Shown in pieces: positions 25,442 through 35,096 of a stretch of 64,000 nt of DNA. Numbering within the stretch: the first letter of the stretch is position 1; every line of letters starts with the position of its first letter. This DNA is from Escarpia spicata (lineage: Eukaryota; Annelida; Polychaeta; Sabellida; Siboglinidae): positions 48,785,925-48,849,924 of the forward strand of contig OZ023213.1 of assembly GCA_963995525.1 (NCBI GenBank), given 5' to 3'. The notes under the pieces were generated by a model, which was not told where the DNA came from, did no database searches, and saw only the letters and a program-made list of their open reading frames with translations. Position numbers and translations under genes: made by a program.

Positions 25442-25759
25442 AGTAGTATAGAGGATAGCTGGGGGCTCGCCCCGCCCCCTTTTAGGCCTAGCTCTATGCA
25501 TAAAAAACGTCGTTATCTTTTTTCGGGAACATACTTATAAAAAAAAAGATCAAAGGGTTTTGGTGACACTAAACGTTTTCGGGAACATACTTATAAAAAA
25601 CGTGATTGATGACCTGTCACTTTTGATTGATTACCCTTCCTTGAGGTGCCACCACCTAGCGGTTATTTCAGTGATTATTTTAGTACTTTATTCCCTAGTG
25701 AGAAACGTAGGACCTACCGTTGTGCTTACGTAAGCACTTATATAGCGTCCCTGGCGACC
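25442..25759 (+). repeat. Left terminal inverted repeat
   Basis: About 318 bp, matching the complement of 41579-41880 with scattered substitutions and small indels. It contains a direct duplication of a TTTCGGGAACATACTTATAA block (about 25520 and 25578). The inner end is TATAGCGTCCCTGGCGACC. Confidence 0.9.
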
Positions 25760-26265
25760 TTTGTATATTTAAATAATTAATTAATTTATTAATTATTAAT
25801 ATATATATATATATATTATATATATACCTATATATAGCGCGTGCTTATGTAAGCCTTTATATAACCACAACGGTTATAGCTAAAACCACTATGGTTATAA
25901 CGGCTCTCTAAACCCATTGTGTGAGAATAACACCGCTGTACCCTATATAACAGCAGCCAGCCGCCAGCAGCGGTGACCTATGATCTGGCGGCCTAGTTAC
26001 GAGTATTATCTAAATATAGCCGTGCGGCTTAGCCGGAACGATTTTAATATCAGACGGTGTACAGCGTAGTTTGCGCTGTCAAACTGAAACGAATTGCATT
26101 GCATGTATTCAGCGATGAAACGTTTAAAATCTGTACTCGGCGGCCTTTTAAGGCAGGATGGTTATATGCGGTGGATAGACGAATGGAAGCAGCGGCCTGT
26201 TAAGGCAGGATGGTTATGTGCGGTGGATAGACGAATGGAAGCAAAAACGTGTGTAAGATTATATG
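25760..26265. other. Left subterminal region with short tandem duplication
   Basis: No gene is seen. A second partial copy of the TIR inner motif (GTGCTTATGTAAGCCTTTAT) lies near 25841. At about 26138-26245 a unit of about 53 bp (AAGGCAGGATGGTTAT, then GCGGTGGATAGACGAATGG) is present twice in tandem. This may be origin or promoter-related sequence. Confidence 0.5.
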
Positions 26266-26270
26266 TTTTA

Positions 26271-26727
26271 TTACAAAGCATCACGGTGCCGTGAGAATGA
26301 TCCAGGCGGCCAAGCCTGAGTAATGCGGCCGCGACTCATACCAAGCTGAAGGAGCCGGGCGGTGCGCGGATTGTCAGCGTCAAAACGACGCTGTAGCATC
26401 GTTGAGCGTCCGGCCGGAATTAACGGCGCGTTAAAGCCGTTCTGCTCGTACATTTCGCTAGCGGGGACGGGCGTATACCACAAGCCATTGGCCCCGCGTA
26501 CGTCGAATGACGAGGTGAGGCCGGAGGCATCCTCATCATCGGAGTCGCTGTCGGCAATGAATGAAGCGGTAGAGAGGTAGTCGTCGTCTGACGGTCCCGG
26601 GAAGTCGACTGGGATGACAGGGGGTATCGGTGTGCGTACTGATGGAAGTACGCGACAGACAGGATTGTCGCTGGCGTATCCCCGTGTCGGCAGGATGATA
26701 TCGGGTCCACGTCGAGGCAGGTGGATT
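26271..26727 (-). CDS. Polinton small spliced gene, exon 2 (unknown function)
   Basis: A minus-strand open frame preceded by a clear acceptor (TTTCACAG, ending 26728). It encodes about 152 residues after splicing: a PRRGPD segment, an acidic Ser/Asp patch (ADSDSDDEDASG) and a tail ending SFSRHRDAL. No known domain. The frame continues open upstream to 26798, but that part lacks homology-like character. Joining to the ATG exon at 27088-27137 keeps frame (2 nt plus 1 nt across the junction). The stop codon overlaps an AATAAA signal (26272-26267), so the 3' UTR is minimal. It could be a regulatory or structural accessory protein. Confidence 0.5.
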
Positions 26728-27087
26728 CTGTGAAATAACGCATTTGAATAATGAGGACCTTCCCAATCACTGTTATTAATTAATAAAGAATAATTCAAGA
26801 ATTAGCATATCAAGTAATTAAAAAAGAATTAACCGATAAAGACGACTTACCGCTGTACTAAATTAAATAAATAAAATAATACAATAAAATAAAACTTACC
26901 GCTGTTCTTTGCATATGAATAATGACGAGCACTAAATCACTGTTAATAATATACAAGTAATTAATAGTAATTAATAAAGAATAGCATATATAAAATTAAT
27001 TAATTAATATAAAACTTACGGATAGAATAAAAGACGACTCTACTAAGAACTAAAATAAATAAATAAATAAAATAAAATAAAAATTAC
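26728..27087 (-). other. Intron with repeated CAGCG/GTAAGT donor-like sites
   Basis: Very AT-rich. It contains further donor-like sites on the minus strand at 26899-26894 and 26850-26845, each preceded by ACAGCG like the true exon-1 end, and one at 27019-27014 preceded by TATCC. Two of these could delimit 7-nt microexons (AG before, GTAAGT after) or be decayed duplicates of exon 1's end. Confidence 0.4.
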
Positions 27088-27137
27088 CGCTGATTTTTCG
27101 TGGAAGGCTTCTTAGACGTTGTGCTGTTGGTAGCCAT
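27088..27137 (-). CDS. Polinton small spliced gene, exon 1
   Basis: The ATG at 27137 begins 16 codons (MATNSTTSKKPSTKNQ) and stops at a donor CAGCG/GTAATT. The peptide is Ser/Thr/Lys-rich. It lies about 50 bp from a TGCGCATGCGC-type palindrome at 27199, which may be its promoter element. It splices in frame to 26727. Confidence 0.45.
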
Positions 27138-27174
27138 GATTGAATGAAAATGAGCAACGATTGTTGCATGTATC

Positions 27175-27960
27175 TAAAGTCATTTATGCGTTAAGCGCGC
27201 ATGCGCGAAAATTACGTAACAAACATTGAATGCAAGAGAACGAAATAGCAATAAACGAAAATATAAATGCATAAAATGATGCGTTGTATAATATTATTTA
27301 GGGATCGGGTCTTTTGTGGTGTATAAATAATAGAGAAATTCGATGTAACAGTTGTGAAAACGAATACTAAAGCGAACGCTGATTTTTGTCCTGAAGCAGA
27401 AACCGAATGTGACACAAAACAGCTGCGGCGCGTGATGTTATGCGTTAAGTGCGCATGCGCAAAAGCGACGTTAAAACAATGAATGCAAAGAGTTCAAAAT
27501 AGCAATTAACGGAAATTTAAATACATGAAATGAAGCGTTGTATACGCTTAGCGAGGGATCGGGCATCTTGTGGTGAATTAATATTAGAGATATTCGATGG
27601 AAAAGTCACATTTGACAATGAATGTACTAAAGTGACTGCTAATTTTTTCCCTCCTGAAACGGATAACTAGAAACCGAATGGTGACGCATAAACAGCTGTG
27701 GCGATAAGCGGGGGATCATGTATCGCGATCGGATTGTGAAGCTAGAACAATGCCATTTCAAAAATGATACACGAACTATAAAAGCATGAATTGAAGCGTT
27801 GTTTAGGATCAGTGCGAACTAGGGATCTGTGTAGTGCTATTATATTATAGAAAATCGATGTAAATAACGTTTGTGAACGAAAAGCACTACATGACCGTTC
27901 ATTTTTTTTTTCGAAAGCAAAGACATCCGAGACTAGTCAGTTATGCGTTAGAACGCATGC
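27175..27960. repeat. Three diverged tandem repeats, about 270 bp each, between divergent genes
   Basis: Units start near 27180, 27435 and about 27720. Each has an ATGAATGCAA or equivalent segment, a GCGTTGT segment, AGGGATCGGG or AGGGATCTG, TTGTGGTG or similar, a TTCGATG or TCGATG segment, and an ACTAAAG-type tail. The first two begin with TTATGCGTTAAG followed by a GCGCATGCGC palindrome. The region holds no ORF and separates the leftward gene at 27137 from the rightward gene at 28120. Confidence 0.7.
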
Positions 27961-28019
27961 GCGAAATGTTGTAATAGAACCGTAGACTAGGGCGTTATTT
28001 GTAAGTGCGCATGCGCCAT
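27197..28019. promoter_or_regulatory. Four GCGCATGCGC (NRF1-like) palindromes
   Basis: Copies lie at about 27198-27208, 27451-27461, 27952-27962 and 28007-28017. Animal NRF-1 binds (T/C)GCGCA(T/C)GCGC(A/G), so these match or nearly match its site. The last lies about 15 bp upstream of a TATAAAG box (28031) and about 100 bp upstream of the ATG at 28120. Placement between divergent genes supports a shared promoter. Binding by NRF1 is an inference. Confidence 0.5.
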
Positions 28020-28119
28020 ATGCTGTGAAGGGTATAAAGGGATTGAAAAATTGCTATTAGTGTATAACGCACACGATCTAACTATTTCAGCTACAGCAGA
28101 CGTCCTTCCCGCAGCAACA

Positions 28120-28851
28120 ATGGCCGACGCTAACGAAATGACACCGAAGAAAAAGCTGAAGGTGATACGCAAGCAGGCGTCCAAGGTGACTGGCGGCCAG
28201 CAGGCAGCATCGACGTCAGCCGGAGCAGCTGGCGTACCGCCCGCTGCTAAGCGCCCCGTGGTGGTTCTCGCTCCATCGATGGGTCGTAAGCGAAGCGCCG
28301 ACGAGACGGCGTTGGAGCCACCGGCACGGAGTGCCTCGCTCGAACGCGAGTGCAGCGCCGAGGTATCGACGCGCGCTACATTGGTGAGTGTGAGGGAGCT
28401 GGCCTGCGCTGAGAATGGCGTCTATAAGATTAAGACCGTAGTTCGTATTGAAGCTGTGTCTTATAAAGACAAATGCACGTACCGGGGGTGTACCAGGTGC
28501 CGGCGCAAGTTGCTTCGGCAAGTCAAGGATGCCATTATGATATGTCGAACGCACGGTGCACAGGGCGAAGGGAAGACTTTCTTTGCGTTGCGTGTTATGG
28601 TGAAAGATGGTGAAGACGATGAAGATGAGATTTGGCTAACGTTGTTTGACAAGCAAATGGCTAATCTAGTTGAGTACAGGGTCGACTACTTGGAAGAATT
28701 AAGTAAGGAGGAACTGCGTGATACCGTGCTTGACTTAACTGGCACGAAGGTGGAGCTAAGCGTGCGTAAGACGTCGTGGCAAGGCGAGCCGTCTTATACC
28801 GTGCGTACGCTAAAGAGATACGAAGACGCCTACAAAGATGCTGATGACTAA
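28120..28851 (+). CDS. RPA-like single-stranded DNA-binding protein
   Basis: The ATG at 28120 (MADANEMTPKKK) is preferred to upstream in-frame codons because a TATAAAG lies at 28031. The protein is 243 residues. Residues 1-88 are a basic, Ala/Ser/Pro-rich tail. Residues about 89-240 resemble the C-terminal OB fold of replication protein A 70 kDa, with a zinc-ribbon insertion (Cys 119, 124, 127 and 142, His 145). It probably coats single-stranded DNA during protein-primed replication, next to polymerase B. A consensus donor (TTG/GTGAGT) at 28383 falls exactly between the tail and the OB fold in phase 0, so the tail may also be spliced to the four exons at 28877-30005. Confidence 0.6.
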   Translation: MADANEMTPKKKLKVIRKQASKVTGGQQAASTSAGAAGVPPAAKRPVVVLAPSMGRKRSADETALEPPARSASLERECSAEVSTRATLVSVRELACAENGVYKIKTVVRIEAVSYKDKCTYRGCTRCRRKLLRQVKDAIMICRTHGAQGEGKTFFALRVMVKDGEDDEDEIWLTLFDKQMANLVEYRVDYLEELSKEELRDTVLDLTGTKVELSVRKTSWQGEPSYTVRTLKRYEDAYKDADD

Positions 28852-28876
28852 TGTGTTTCTTATGTTGTTTGTGTAG

Positions 28877-29014
28877 GAGTGCCCGCTGCTGGTATCGTTG
28901 TTGACGTGTAAACCGACGAGTGACGAGGCTGCGCGCCTACGGGCCGAGATAGCTGAACGTTATATAATGGCGTGGTGCGCATGGTACGAAGCGAAGACCT
29001 TATTTAAAGCTTGA
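28877..29014 (+). CDS. Possible alternative 3' exon B
   Basis: Follows an acceptor (TATGTTGTTTGTGTAG). The frame is open in phase 0 for 45 codons to TGA. It is Leu/Ala/Arg-rich and helical, with SDEAARLRAEIAERYIMAW. No upstream in-frame ATG before codon 31, so it needs an upstream exon. The donor at 28383 has the matching phase. No donor is seen before its stop. Confidence 0.4.
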   Translation, partial: ECPLLVSLLTCKPTSDEAARLRAEIAERYIMAWCAWYEAKTLFKA

Positions 29015-29030
29015 TAATTTTCTTCTGTAG

Positions 29031-29198
29031 GAGGTCCGTCGTGTGCTGTTGGACATGTTAGCGAACAACGAGCGGATGCGTGCAAGGTATGCGGAGGTTG
29101 CCTTGTTCGTACAAACACTACTGGATCGGGGAATGGCGGAAAGTGAGACGAAAGATGCTGTGCTGCTGGCCCGTGTTACTGAAAAAAAAGCGGACTAA
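29031..29198 (+). CDS. Possible alternative 3' exon C
   Basis: Only 16 bp after the stop of exon B comes a short pyrimidine-rich tract (TTTTCTTCTGTAG), then 55 codons open in phase 0 to TAA. The peptide is helical (EVRRVLLDMLANNERMRARY) and ends in TEKKAD. No recognised domain. Confidence 0.4.
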   Translation, partial: EVRRVLLDMLANNERMRARYAEVALFVQTLLDRGMAESETKDAVLLARVTEKKAD

Positions 29199-29217
29199 TA
29201 ATAATGTGTATTTGTAG

Positions 29218-29343
29218 AAGGCGGAATGGCTTGCAAACGCCGCTGAGGTAGCCAACTTCGAGAGACTACTACTGAACTACGACAACGCGGCGCGTGAACT
29301 GTATGAGGCGGCGTTCGTACAAGCACCGATGGACGAAAACTAG
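29218..29343 (+). CDS. Possible alternative 3' exon D
   Basis: Follows TAATGTGTATTTGTAG and is open in phase 0 for 41 codons to TAG. It has no ATG until codon 38, so it cannot be an independent gene. The peptide is helical (AEVANFERLLLNYDNAAREL). An internal GAG/GTAGCC could act as a phase-0 donor to exon E. Confidence 0.4.
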   Translation, partial: KAEWLANAAEVANFERLLLNYDNAARELYEAAFVQAPMDEN

Positions 29344-29405
29344 AAAGCACAGCGTGTTTGTATGTTCCGACGGTAGTCGTAAAGCTTAGTTGTTTTATGC
29401 GGTAG

Positions 29406-30005
29406 GGGTGCGTGCGTAGCGATAACGAGTTGGACGTTATCATCGAGGAGGCGCTTGGCGTCCCACATATCGAACCGCCGATGTACGACATGTACACGTT
29501 GTCGCCAACACCACCGGAAGTGATACAACGGCAAGTCGTCGCCACGGGTCGGGGTCAGTTGGCCTGCCGCTATGAACGGCATGCGATGTCCCTCTTCGCC
29601 GAACAACTCGGTGAGGCGGTTCTGGAGAGGACGCGCGATCGATGCGGTGCGTGCGAGGTCAATGAAGGCTGCCCGTACGTTCATATGGCCGGCTATCGCG
29701 CGGGTAGGCCGACTCGTGTGTACACACAGTGCTACGACAACGTGTCCGACATCGTCACGCGGCACTTCAACGCCGCTTTGGAGACGTGTCTGCATCAATC
29801 GTTGATACCGACCTTCACGCGTCTCGTGCATCTACTGCACGTTAAGGCGAGCGGTCAGCAGCAGCAACCGGGACGTGCGGGGGAAATCTATCTAGTCCAG
29901 TTCGTGTCGGACTGGCTGCTGGGAACGGACTGGCGTGATTTCGTCAACCGCCAACGACTGGAATCGGCCGTTCACGTGTACATTCAGTGCCGAAGCGGTC
30001 TCTAA
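29406..30005 (+). CDS. Possible alternative 3' exon E, Cys-rich domain
   Basis: Follows a TAG acceptor at 29405 and is open in phase 0 for 199 codons to TAA. It contains a cysteine cluster CGACEVNEGC and further Cys/His (PYVHMAG, TQCYDN) that could bind zinc, then a mostly helical C terminus. There is no AUG near its start. The first internal Met codon is about 30 codons in, so it probably depends on an upstream exon. Product not recognised. One AATAAA signal (30086-30091) follows and is the only one seen for the whole 28120-30005 unit. Confidence 0.5.
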   Translation, partial: GCVRSDNELDVIIEEALGVPHIEPPMYDMYTLSPTPPEVIQRQVVATGRGQLACRYERHAMSLFAEQLGEAVLERTRDRCGACEVNEGCPYVHMAGYRAGRPTRVYTQCYDNVSDIVTRHFNAALETCLHQSLIPTFTRLVHLLHVKASGQQQQPGRAGEIYLVQFVSDWLLGTDWRDFVNRQRLESAVHVYIQCRSGL

Positions 30006-30085
30006 GCCGCATGAACACTTGAACATTACTGCTAGAAAAAACGGTTGCTTTGTCGATTTACTTTAAAAAATTAAGCGCTTGTTTT

Positions 30086-30091
30086 AATAAA
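30086..30091 (+). terminator. Poly(A) signal AATAAA
   Basis: Located 81 bp after the stop of exon E and before the polymerase promoter. No equivalent is seen after exons A-D, which suggests one transcription unit. Confidence 0.5.
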
Positions 30092-30313
30092 AATCGCGCT
30101 TTGCTAATAGGAAGAAAAGCTTGTACGGTACGCTTAATAAAACGTTGAAAATGTACGTTCCGTTTCCGAGTTACTTAACACACACACACACAATATTAGG
30201 CTCGACCCACCACCACCACCCCACGTTACTTAACGCACTACTGCGCATGTCCACCCCCTTAACACACGATAGCAATGCGCATGTCCGTAACTCCACCACC
30301 ACCACAGCACCCT

Positions 30314-30321
30314 GTTATAAA
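30314..30321 (+). promoter_or_regulatory. TATA box of the DNA polymerase gene
   Basis: TTATAAATAG lies about 35 bp before the chosen ATG (30354), implying a very short leader. Two GCGCATGTCC sites lie upstream (30244 and 30275). Confidence 0.5.
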
Positions 30322-30353
30322 TAGTGGTGCTCGAAAAAGTAGCAGCCAAAAGT

Positions 30354-33300
30354 ATGCCGCCGCCTCCTACTAGATGGCAATGTCCGAAATGCGGTATTTA
30401 TTTCGCGAAACAGTCGACGTTAGAGAGACACGCGAAGAGTTCGAAACGATGCGGCGATAACGCGCTATGCGTAAAAAGACGAGAGTGCCCGAAATGTGGC
30501 GCAACGTACAGTACGCGCACCGTTATGCTACGACACATGAGGGATACGTGCGGTCGTCGGGAGGTGTCGCCACCTCCCGAGGGTCCCAATGCACCGGTCG
30601 ACAACGACGCTCTACAGCGCGTCGTGGATGAACATCGACGTAGCATAGAGACGTCGATAGCGTGCGGTACCGTACAGTCCCGCTACAACTATCGAATGAT
30701 CGCCTGTACGAGTACGCGGGTGCTCGAACCGCGTCTGAGGGCTATGTTTCGCGAACAAAAGAACGCGTTTAAAATTAACGTCAGCTATAGTTTCGTGTTA
30801 CGCCACAAGGTGTCGGGACGTTACCGCTATTTTCACTCATCCTGTAACTGCTGCGGTCGCCTCCTCGAAACCCCCGCCCTCGTTACCGATAGCCGTTCCT
30901 TCGAACGCTTCCTCGTCGTCGTGCGCACGACCGACGTACTACAGTACGTCATCGCGCAGCGCCCCGACTCGGGGTGGGTGGTCGAGCTCGTAACGAACGC
31001 CACCTACTTCGTGAACGCCATCCTAAACCATCCTATCGGATGCGTTGGCACAGCGCTCCCCGCCTATGTGCGCAACAACAGGCGCTTAGTGACGTTGACG
31101 CACGAGCGTCGGGGCACGGCCTACGACGATCATCTATACCTCTTCCAGTGCATCGGTCTCCACCTGCAAGGCGGTCGACAACGCGGAACGCGGAACAGCC
31201 CCAGAATAAATTCGACCCGTTTAACGAGAGTCGCTAAACGACTGCACGCGCGCTACGCTTCGACGACGACGTCGAACGGCGTGCGCCTGAACGAACTGGA
31301 ACGCGTGGAGACGTTTTTCGGCATCAACGTCGCCGTCTATCGACTGACGGAGGCGGGCACCGCCGAACTAGTCCGTCGGTCGCTCGAAAAGCACCCCACG
31401 ACCCTGAACGTCAACCTGAACGAGAAGCACTTCTCGTACATAATCGACCTGCGCGCGTACGCGAAAACGTACAAGTGCTCAAAATGCGGCAACTGCCTCT
31501 GGCGGTACCCGTCGACCTTACGGCGTCACGAAGCGACGTGCGAAGGTGGCGTTCGTCACGTGTTTCCCGGCGGCGTCTACCGACCGACGCCGTCCGTGTT
31601 TCAACGGCACGACGACGAAGGCATCGACGTCGGCGGCGACGACCTGCGCTACTACCCGTACCGCGCTACCTTCGATTTTGAATGCTATTTTACCGCCAAC
31701 GATCTTCAGCCGGATACCGACAAATGCCGGTGGCTAGCGCGACACGAACTGCTCAGCGTGCCCGGACACGAAGCGGCTCGCAGTTACTTCACGACCGGTG
31801 ATTCGGCCGAACTAGCGCGCCGCCTCATCGACGACCTGGAAGCCGTGAGCGCGGCGGCGTGCGCGGCTCTTCGCCCCCGCTATGACGCGGTCTTCGTGGC
31901 GCTCGACGCGCTCGACGACGACTGGCGGCAAAGATGGTGCGACGACAACGAGGCGTCACCGTACGCCGCACTCGCCGACCGCCTGTGGACGCACCTTCGT
32001 CAAATGCACGTACTGGGCTTAAACAGCGGTAAGGACGATTTGAATGTCGTCAAAAAGTACTTGACCCCCCTGCTCATAACCGACGACGCGCAGCACACAT
32101 CGTCGGCGTTCACCATTAAACGACAGAACAATGATATGTGCCTGACGACGTCGACGTTGAAATTCCTCGACATAACTAATTACCTCGCGCCCGGTGTCAG
32201 CTACGAGCGCTATCTGAAAGCGTACGGCTGCTCGGCGACGAAGGGGTACTTTCCGTACGAGTATATCGACGTGTTGACGCGCCTGGACGAGACCGTCCTG
32301 CCGCCGCGCGAGACTTTCTACAGCGACCTGAAACGCGAGGGAATCTCCGCGGAGGCGTACGAAATTTGTGCGACGGCATGGCGTGACGAACGCATGACGA
32401 CGATGCGCGATTTTCTAATCTGGTATAATAACCGAGATTTGGCGCCGTTTCTCGAGGCCCTCGAGCGGCAGTTCGCCTTCTATCGCCGCCAGCGCCTCGA
32501 CATGTTCAAGGACGCCATCAGCGTACCGGGATTGACGTTGTTGTACCTATTCAACGACCTGCCGCTGTCAATCCATTTCTCGCTATTCAACGAGTCGAAC
32601 AAAGACCTACACCGCCTACTGCAGTCGCAGATCGTCGGCGGCTCTTCGATCATCTTCGCGCGTCATCACTAGGCCGACGTGACGTCAATTCGAGGCGGCA
32701 ACAACCCGTGTCGTTCGATAGTAGGCTATGACGCGAACGGCCTCTATCTATCGGCGATGGTGCGGGAGATGCCGAGGTGTTAGTACACGCGCCGACGCAC
32801 CGAGAACGGCTTTCGAGCGGAACGCGTGCACCGCTACGGTCGTATGGCCGTGGCGTGGTTGAAGTACGAGGCGGAACGGACCGACACTCGTATACGGCAC
32901 CAGTTGAACGGACGCGAGAAGCGCGTCGGTAAGTACCGAGTCGACGGTTGGTGCGCCGCAACGCGAACGGCGTATCAATTTCACGGCTGCTATTTCCACG
33001 GCTGCCCGACGTGCCAGACGCACGTGACGACGAACGCCGTCAACGGTCGACCGATGACGACGCTGTACGCCGAGAAGATCGCCGTGACGGCCTACCTGCG
33101 CCGTCGTCGAAATGTGGGAGTGCCAGTGGCGAGCCATGCGTCCCCCCGTGGCGCCGACACCTCCCGAAGCGTCACGATGGCAACCATCGGGGCGGCTGTG
33201 TACGCACTCGACGATACTGGAGGGTGTACGCGACGGCTCTCTGTTCGGCCTCGTGCAGTGCGATATCGCCGTGCCGGAAGCGCTGCGGGCCAAGTTCGCC

Positions 33301-34365
33301 GAAATGCAGCCCGTGTTCAAGAACGTCGATATCACGCGCGACGATCTCAGCCCGTTCATGCGCCGCTACGCCGAGTCGCACGACCTACTCAACCGACCTC
33401 AACGGACGCTCGTCGGTAGCTACTTCGGCACGGCGATCGTGCTCGCCACGCCCCTCCTACGCTGGTATCTGGAGCACGGGCTCGTCCTCGCGCACATCTA
33501 CCAGGTGATCGAGTACACGCCGATCGCGTGCTTTCGCCGCTTCGGCGACACGGTGTCGACGGCGCGACGCGAGGGCGACGTCGACCCCGATAAACAGATC
33601 ACCGCCGACACCTTTAAACTACTCGGCAACAGTTCGTACGGGAAAACGGTTACGCGCGTCGACCGGCACCGGGATATCAAGTACGCCACGCCGATCGGCG
33701 CCGCGCAACTCTTCAACAACCGTCGCTTCCGACAACTCGACGTCGTCGTCGACGACGAACTGTACGAGGTGGCGCTGAATAAGCGCACCGTCGTCTTCGT
33801 GTATCAATACGCGAAATTGAAAATGCTCGAGTTCTACTATGATTTCGTCGACGCCTACATCCCCCGCCCGCTCTTCCAGTACTGCGCTATGGACACCGAC
33901 TCGGCGTACATCGCCCTCGCGGGCCACGACATCGACGCGCTCGTACCGGAAGCGCTGCGCGAACACTACTTCCGGAATCGTTCGCTCTGGTTTCCGGCCG
34001 AATGCTGCGACGCGCACGTGGACGCGTACGTACGATGCCGCGTCGCCGGACTGGCGTGGGAGGGTGGGGGCGACTGCTGCGCGCGCCGATGTCTGTTCGA
34101 TCGTCGAACGCCGGGTCTCTTCAAAGAAGAGTGGCGCGGCGCCGGAATCGTGGCGCAGTGCAGCAAGACGTACTACTGCTTCGGCGGCGGCGGCGGCGGC
34201 GCGAAGTACAGCAAGAAGGGTCTGAGCAAACGTCAGAACGCCGACATCGACGAGAACACTTTCCTCGCCGTACTGCGCGATCGACGCAGCGGCGTCGGCT
34301 GGAATCGCGGCTTCCAGTTGAAAGACTCGTCCATGTTGACGTACGTTCAAGAGCGCGCGGCGTAA
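30354..34365 (+). pseudogene. POLB: Protein-primed family B DNA polymerase, interrupted
   Basis: Copies the linear element by protein-primed synthesis. The ATG at 30354 starts the first C2HC/C2H2-type zinc finger (CPKCG...H...C). A second follows, and a third lies at about 31475. ExoI (TFDFEC, about residue 440) and ExoII (LGLNSGKDDLN, about residue 552) show the proofreading domain. Motif A is YDANGLYL (about 32731), motif B KLLGNSSYGKT (about 33622) and motif C MDTDSAY (about 33889), so catalytic residues are present. Two in-frame TAG codons (32670 and 32781) and a frame change near 33100-33112 break it. The total span is normal for the family. An AATAAA at 34546 follows. Confidence 0.92.
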
Positions 34366-34650
34366 AGCTACTTCTACGCTAAACGCCGCGTGCTCGACGA
34401 CGGCGTCACCACTCGTCTAACTCGTATACGAACAACAACAACAACTAACTCGTCTAACTCGTCTAACCTAACCTAGGGGGGTGGGGCCGCCTAGGGGTAG
34501 GGTTCTGTATGCATGTATGTAGGTAAGTAGGTAGGTAGGTAGGGTAATAAAACACAATTGCGTACATTTTTTCATCATCGTTTTTTATAACTACTACTAT
34601 ACACGTAAAAGCGAAGCGAAGCGAAGCGAAGCTGCTTTAACGCAATGGCT
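34366..34650. other. Convergent intergenic region with simple repeats
   Basis: Separates the rightward and leftward halves of the element. It holds AAC and TAACTCGTC repeats, a GTAGGTAG run (34520-34540), a poly(A) signal for polymerase B (AATAAA 34546-34551) and a GAAGC repeat (34611-34635). Confidence 0.6.
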
Positions 34651-34717
34651 TTAGCCAATCGAATACGAGACAGTCATTGTCCACCCGATTGGCGCCAAAT
34701 AGGGTCTGGAACGTCGT

Positions 34718-35091
34718 CTACGACATACCGCGACATCGGAGGAGTAGGTAGGCGACGCAATATTGTCCGCACACGTTAGAGACGACGCTCTGCAACCGCT
34801 TGTCGTTGTACGTCCACGATTCGCCGCAGTGACGGTGCAGGAACGCGCGGATGTCGGCGTGCAGCGGCGGCAGGCCGTACGAATCGAAGTACTCGCCGAC
34901 GCCTCCCCAGTCGACGTAGACGGCCACCCAATGCTCGCCCGGCTCGCCGCCGTCGTCGGTATTGCACACGAAGGCCGTCGGTAAGTGGTGACGGCGGTAG
35001 TAAGTAGCGCGTCTTTAGGTACGACGCCGACGACGATGTGTTTAGCGCACGCATCGAGTTCGAGGCGACGCAGCAGTTGGACCGTATCCAT
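34718..35091 (-). pseudogene. PRO: Adenain-like cysteine protease, frame-shifted
   Basis: Capsid maturation protease of the adenovirus type. The ATG at 35091 begins MDTVQLLRRLELDACAKHIV. The frame changes near 35000-35030. The rest reads on in the next frame from about 35020 to TAG at 34718: CNTDDGGEPGEHWVAVYVD with the catalytic His, GEYFDSYG with the acidic partner, and CGQYC with the nucleophile Cys, ending LLRCRGMS. All catalytic residues are present. Its start lies 5 nt after the capsid protein stop. One break is visible. Confidence 0.88.
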
Positions 35092-35096
35092 AGTAG

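Noticed and set aside
25800..25826. (TA)n run as an element origin
   Set aside because: The AT run lies outside the TIR and is not mirrored at the right end, so I see no support beyond composition.
29340..29831. A 163-codon minus-strand frame
   Set aside because: Antisense to exon E. The splice acceptor and phase evidence favour the plus strand.
32670..32783. TAG reassigned to an amino acid in this element
   Set aside because: Protease and exon D end at TAG where an end is expected, and the other breaks are indels, so ordinary decay is simpler.
33619..34350. A 243-codon minus-strand frame opposite polymerase B
   Set aside because: It is antisense to the conserved motif B/C region. It is a GC-rich shadow frame.
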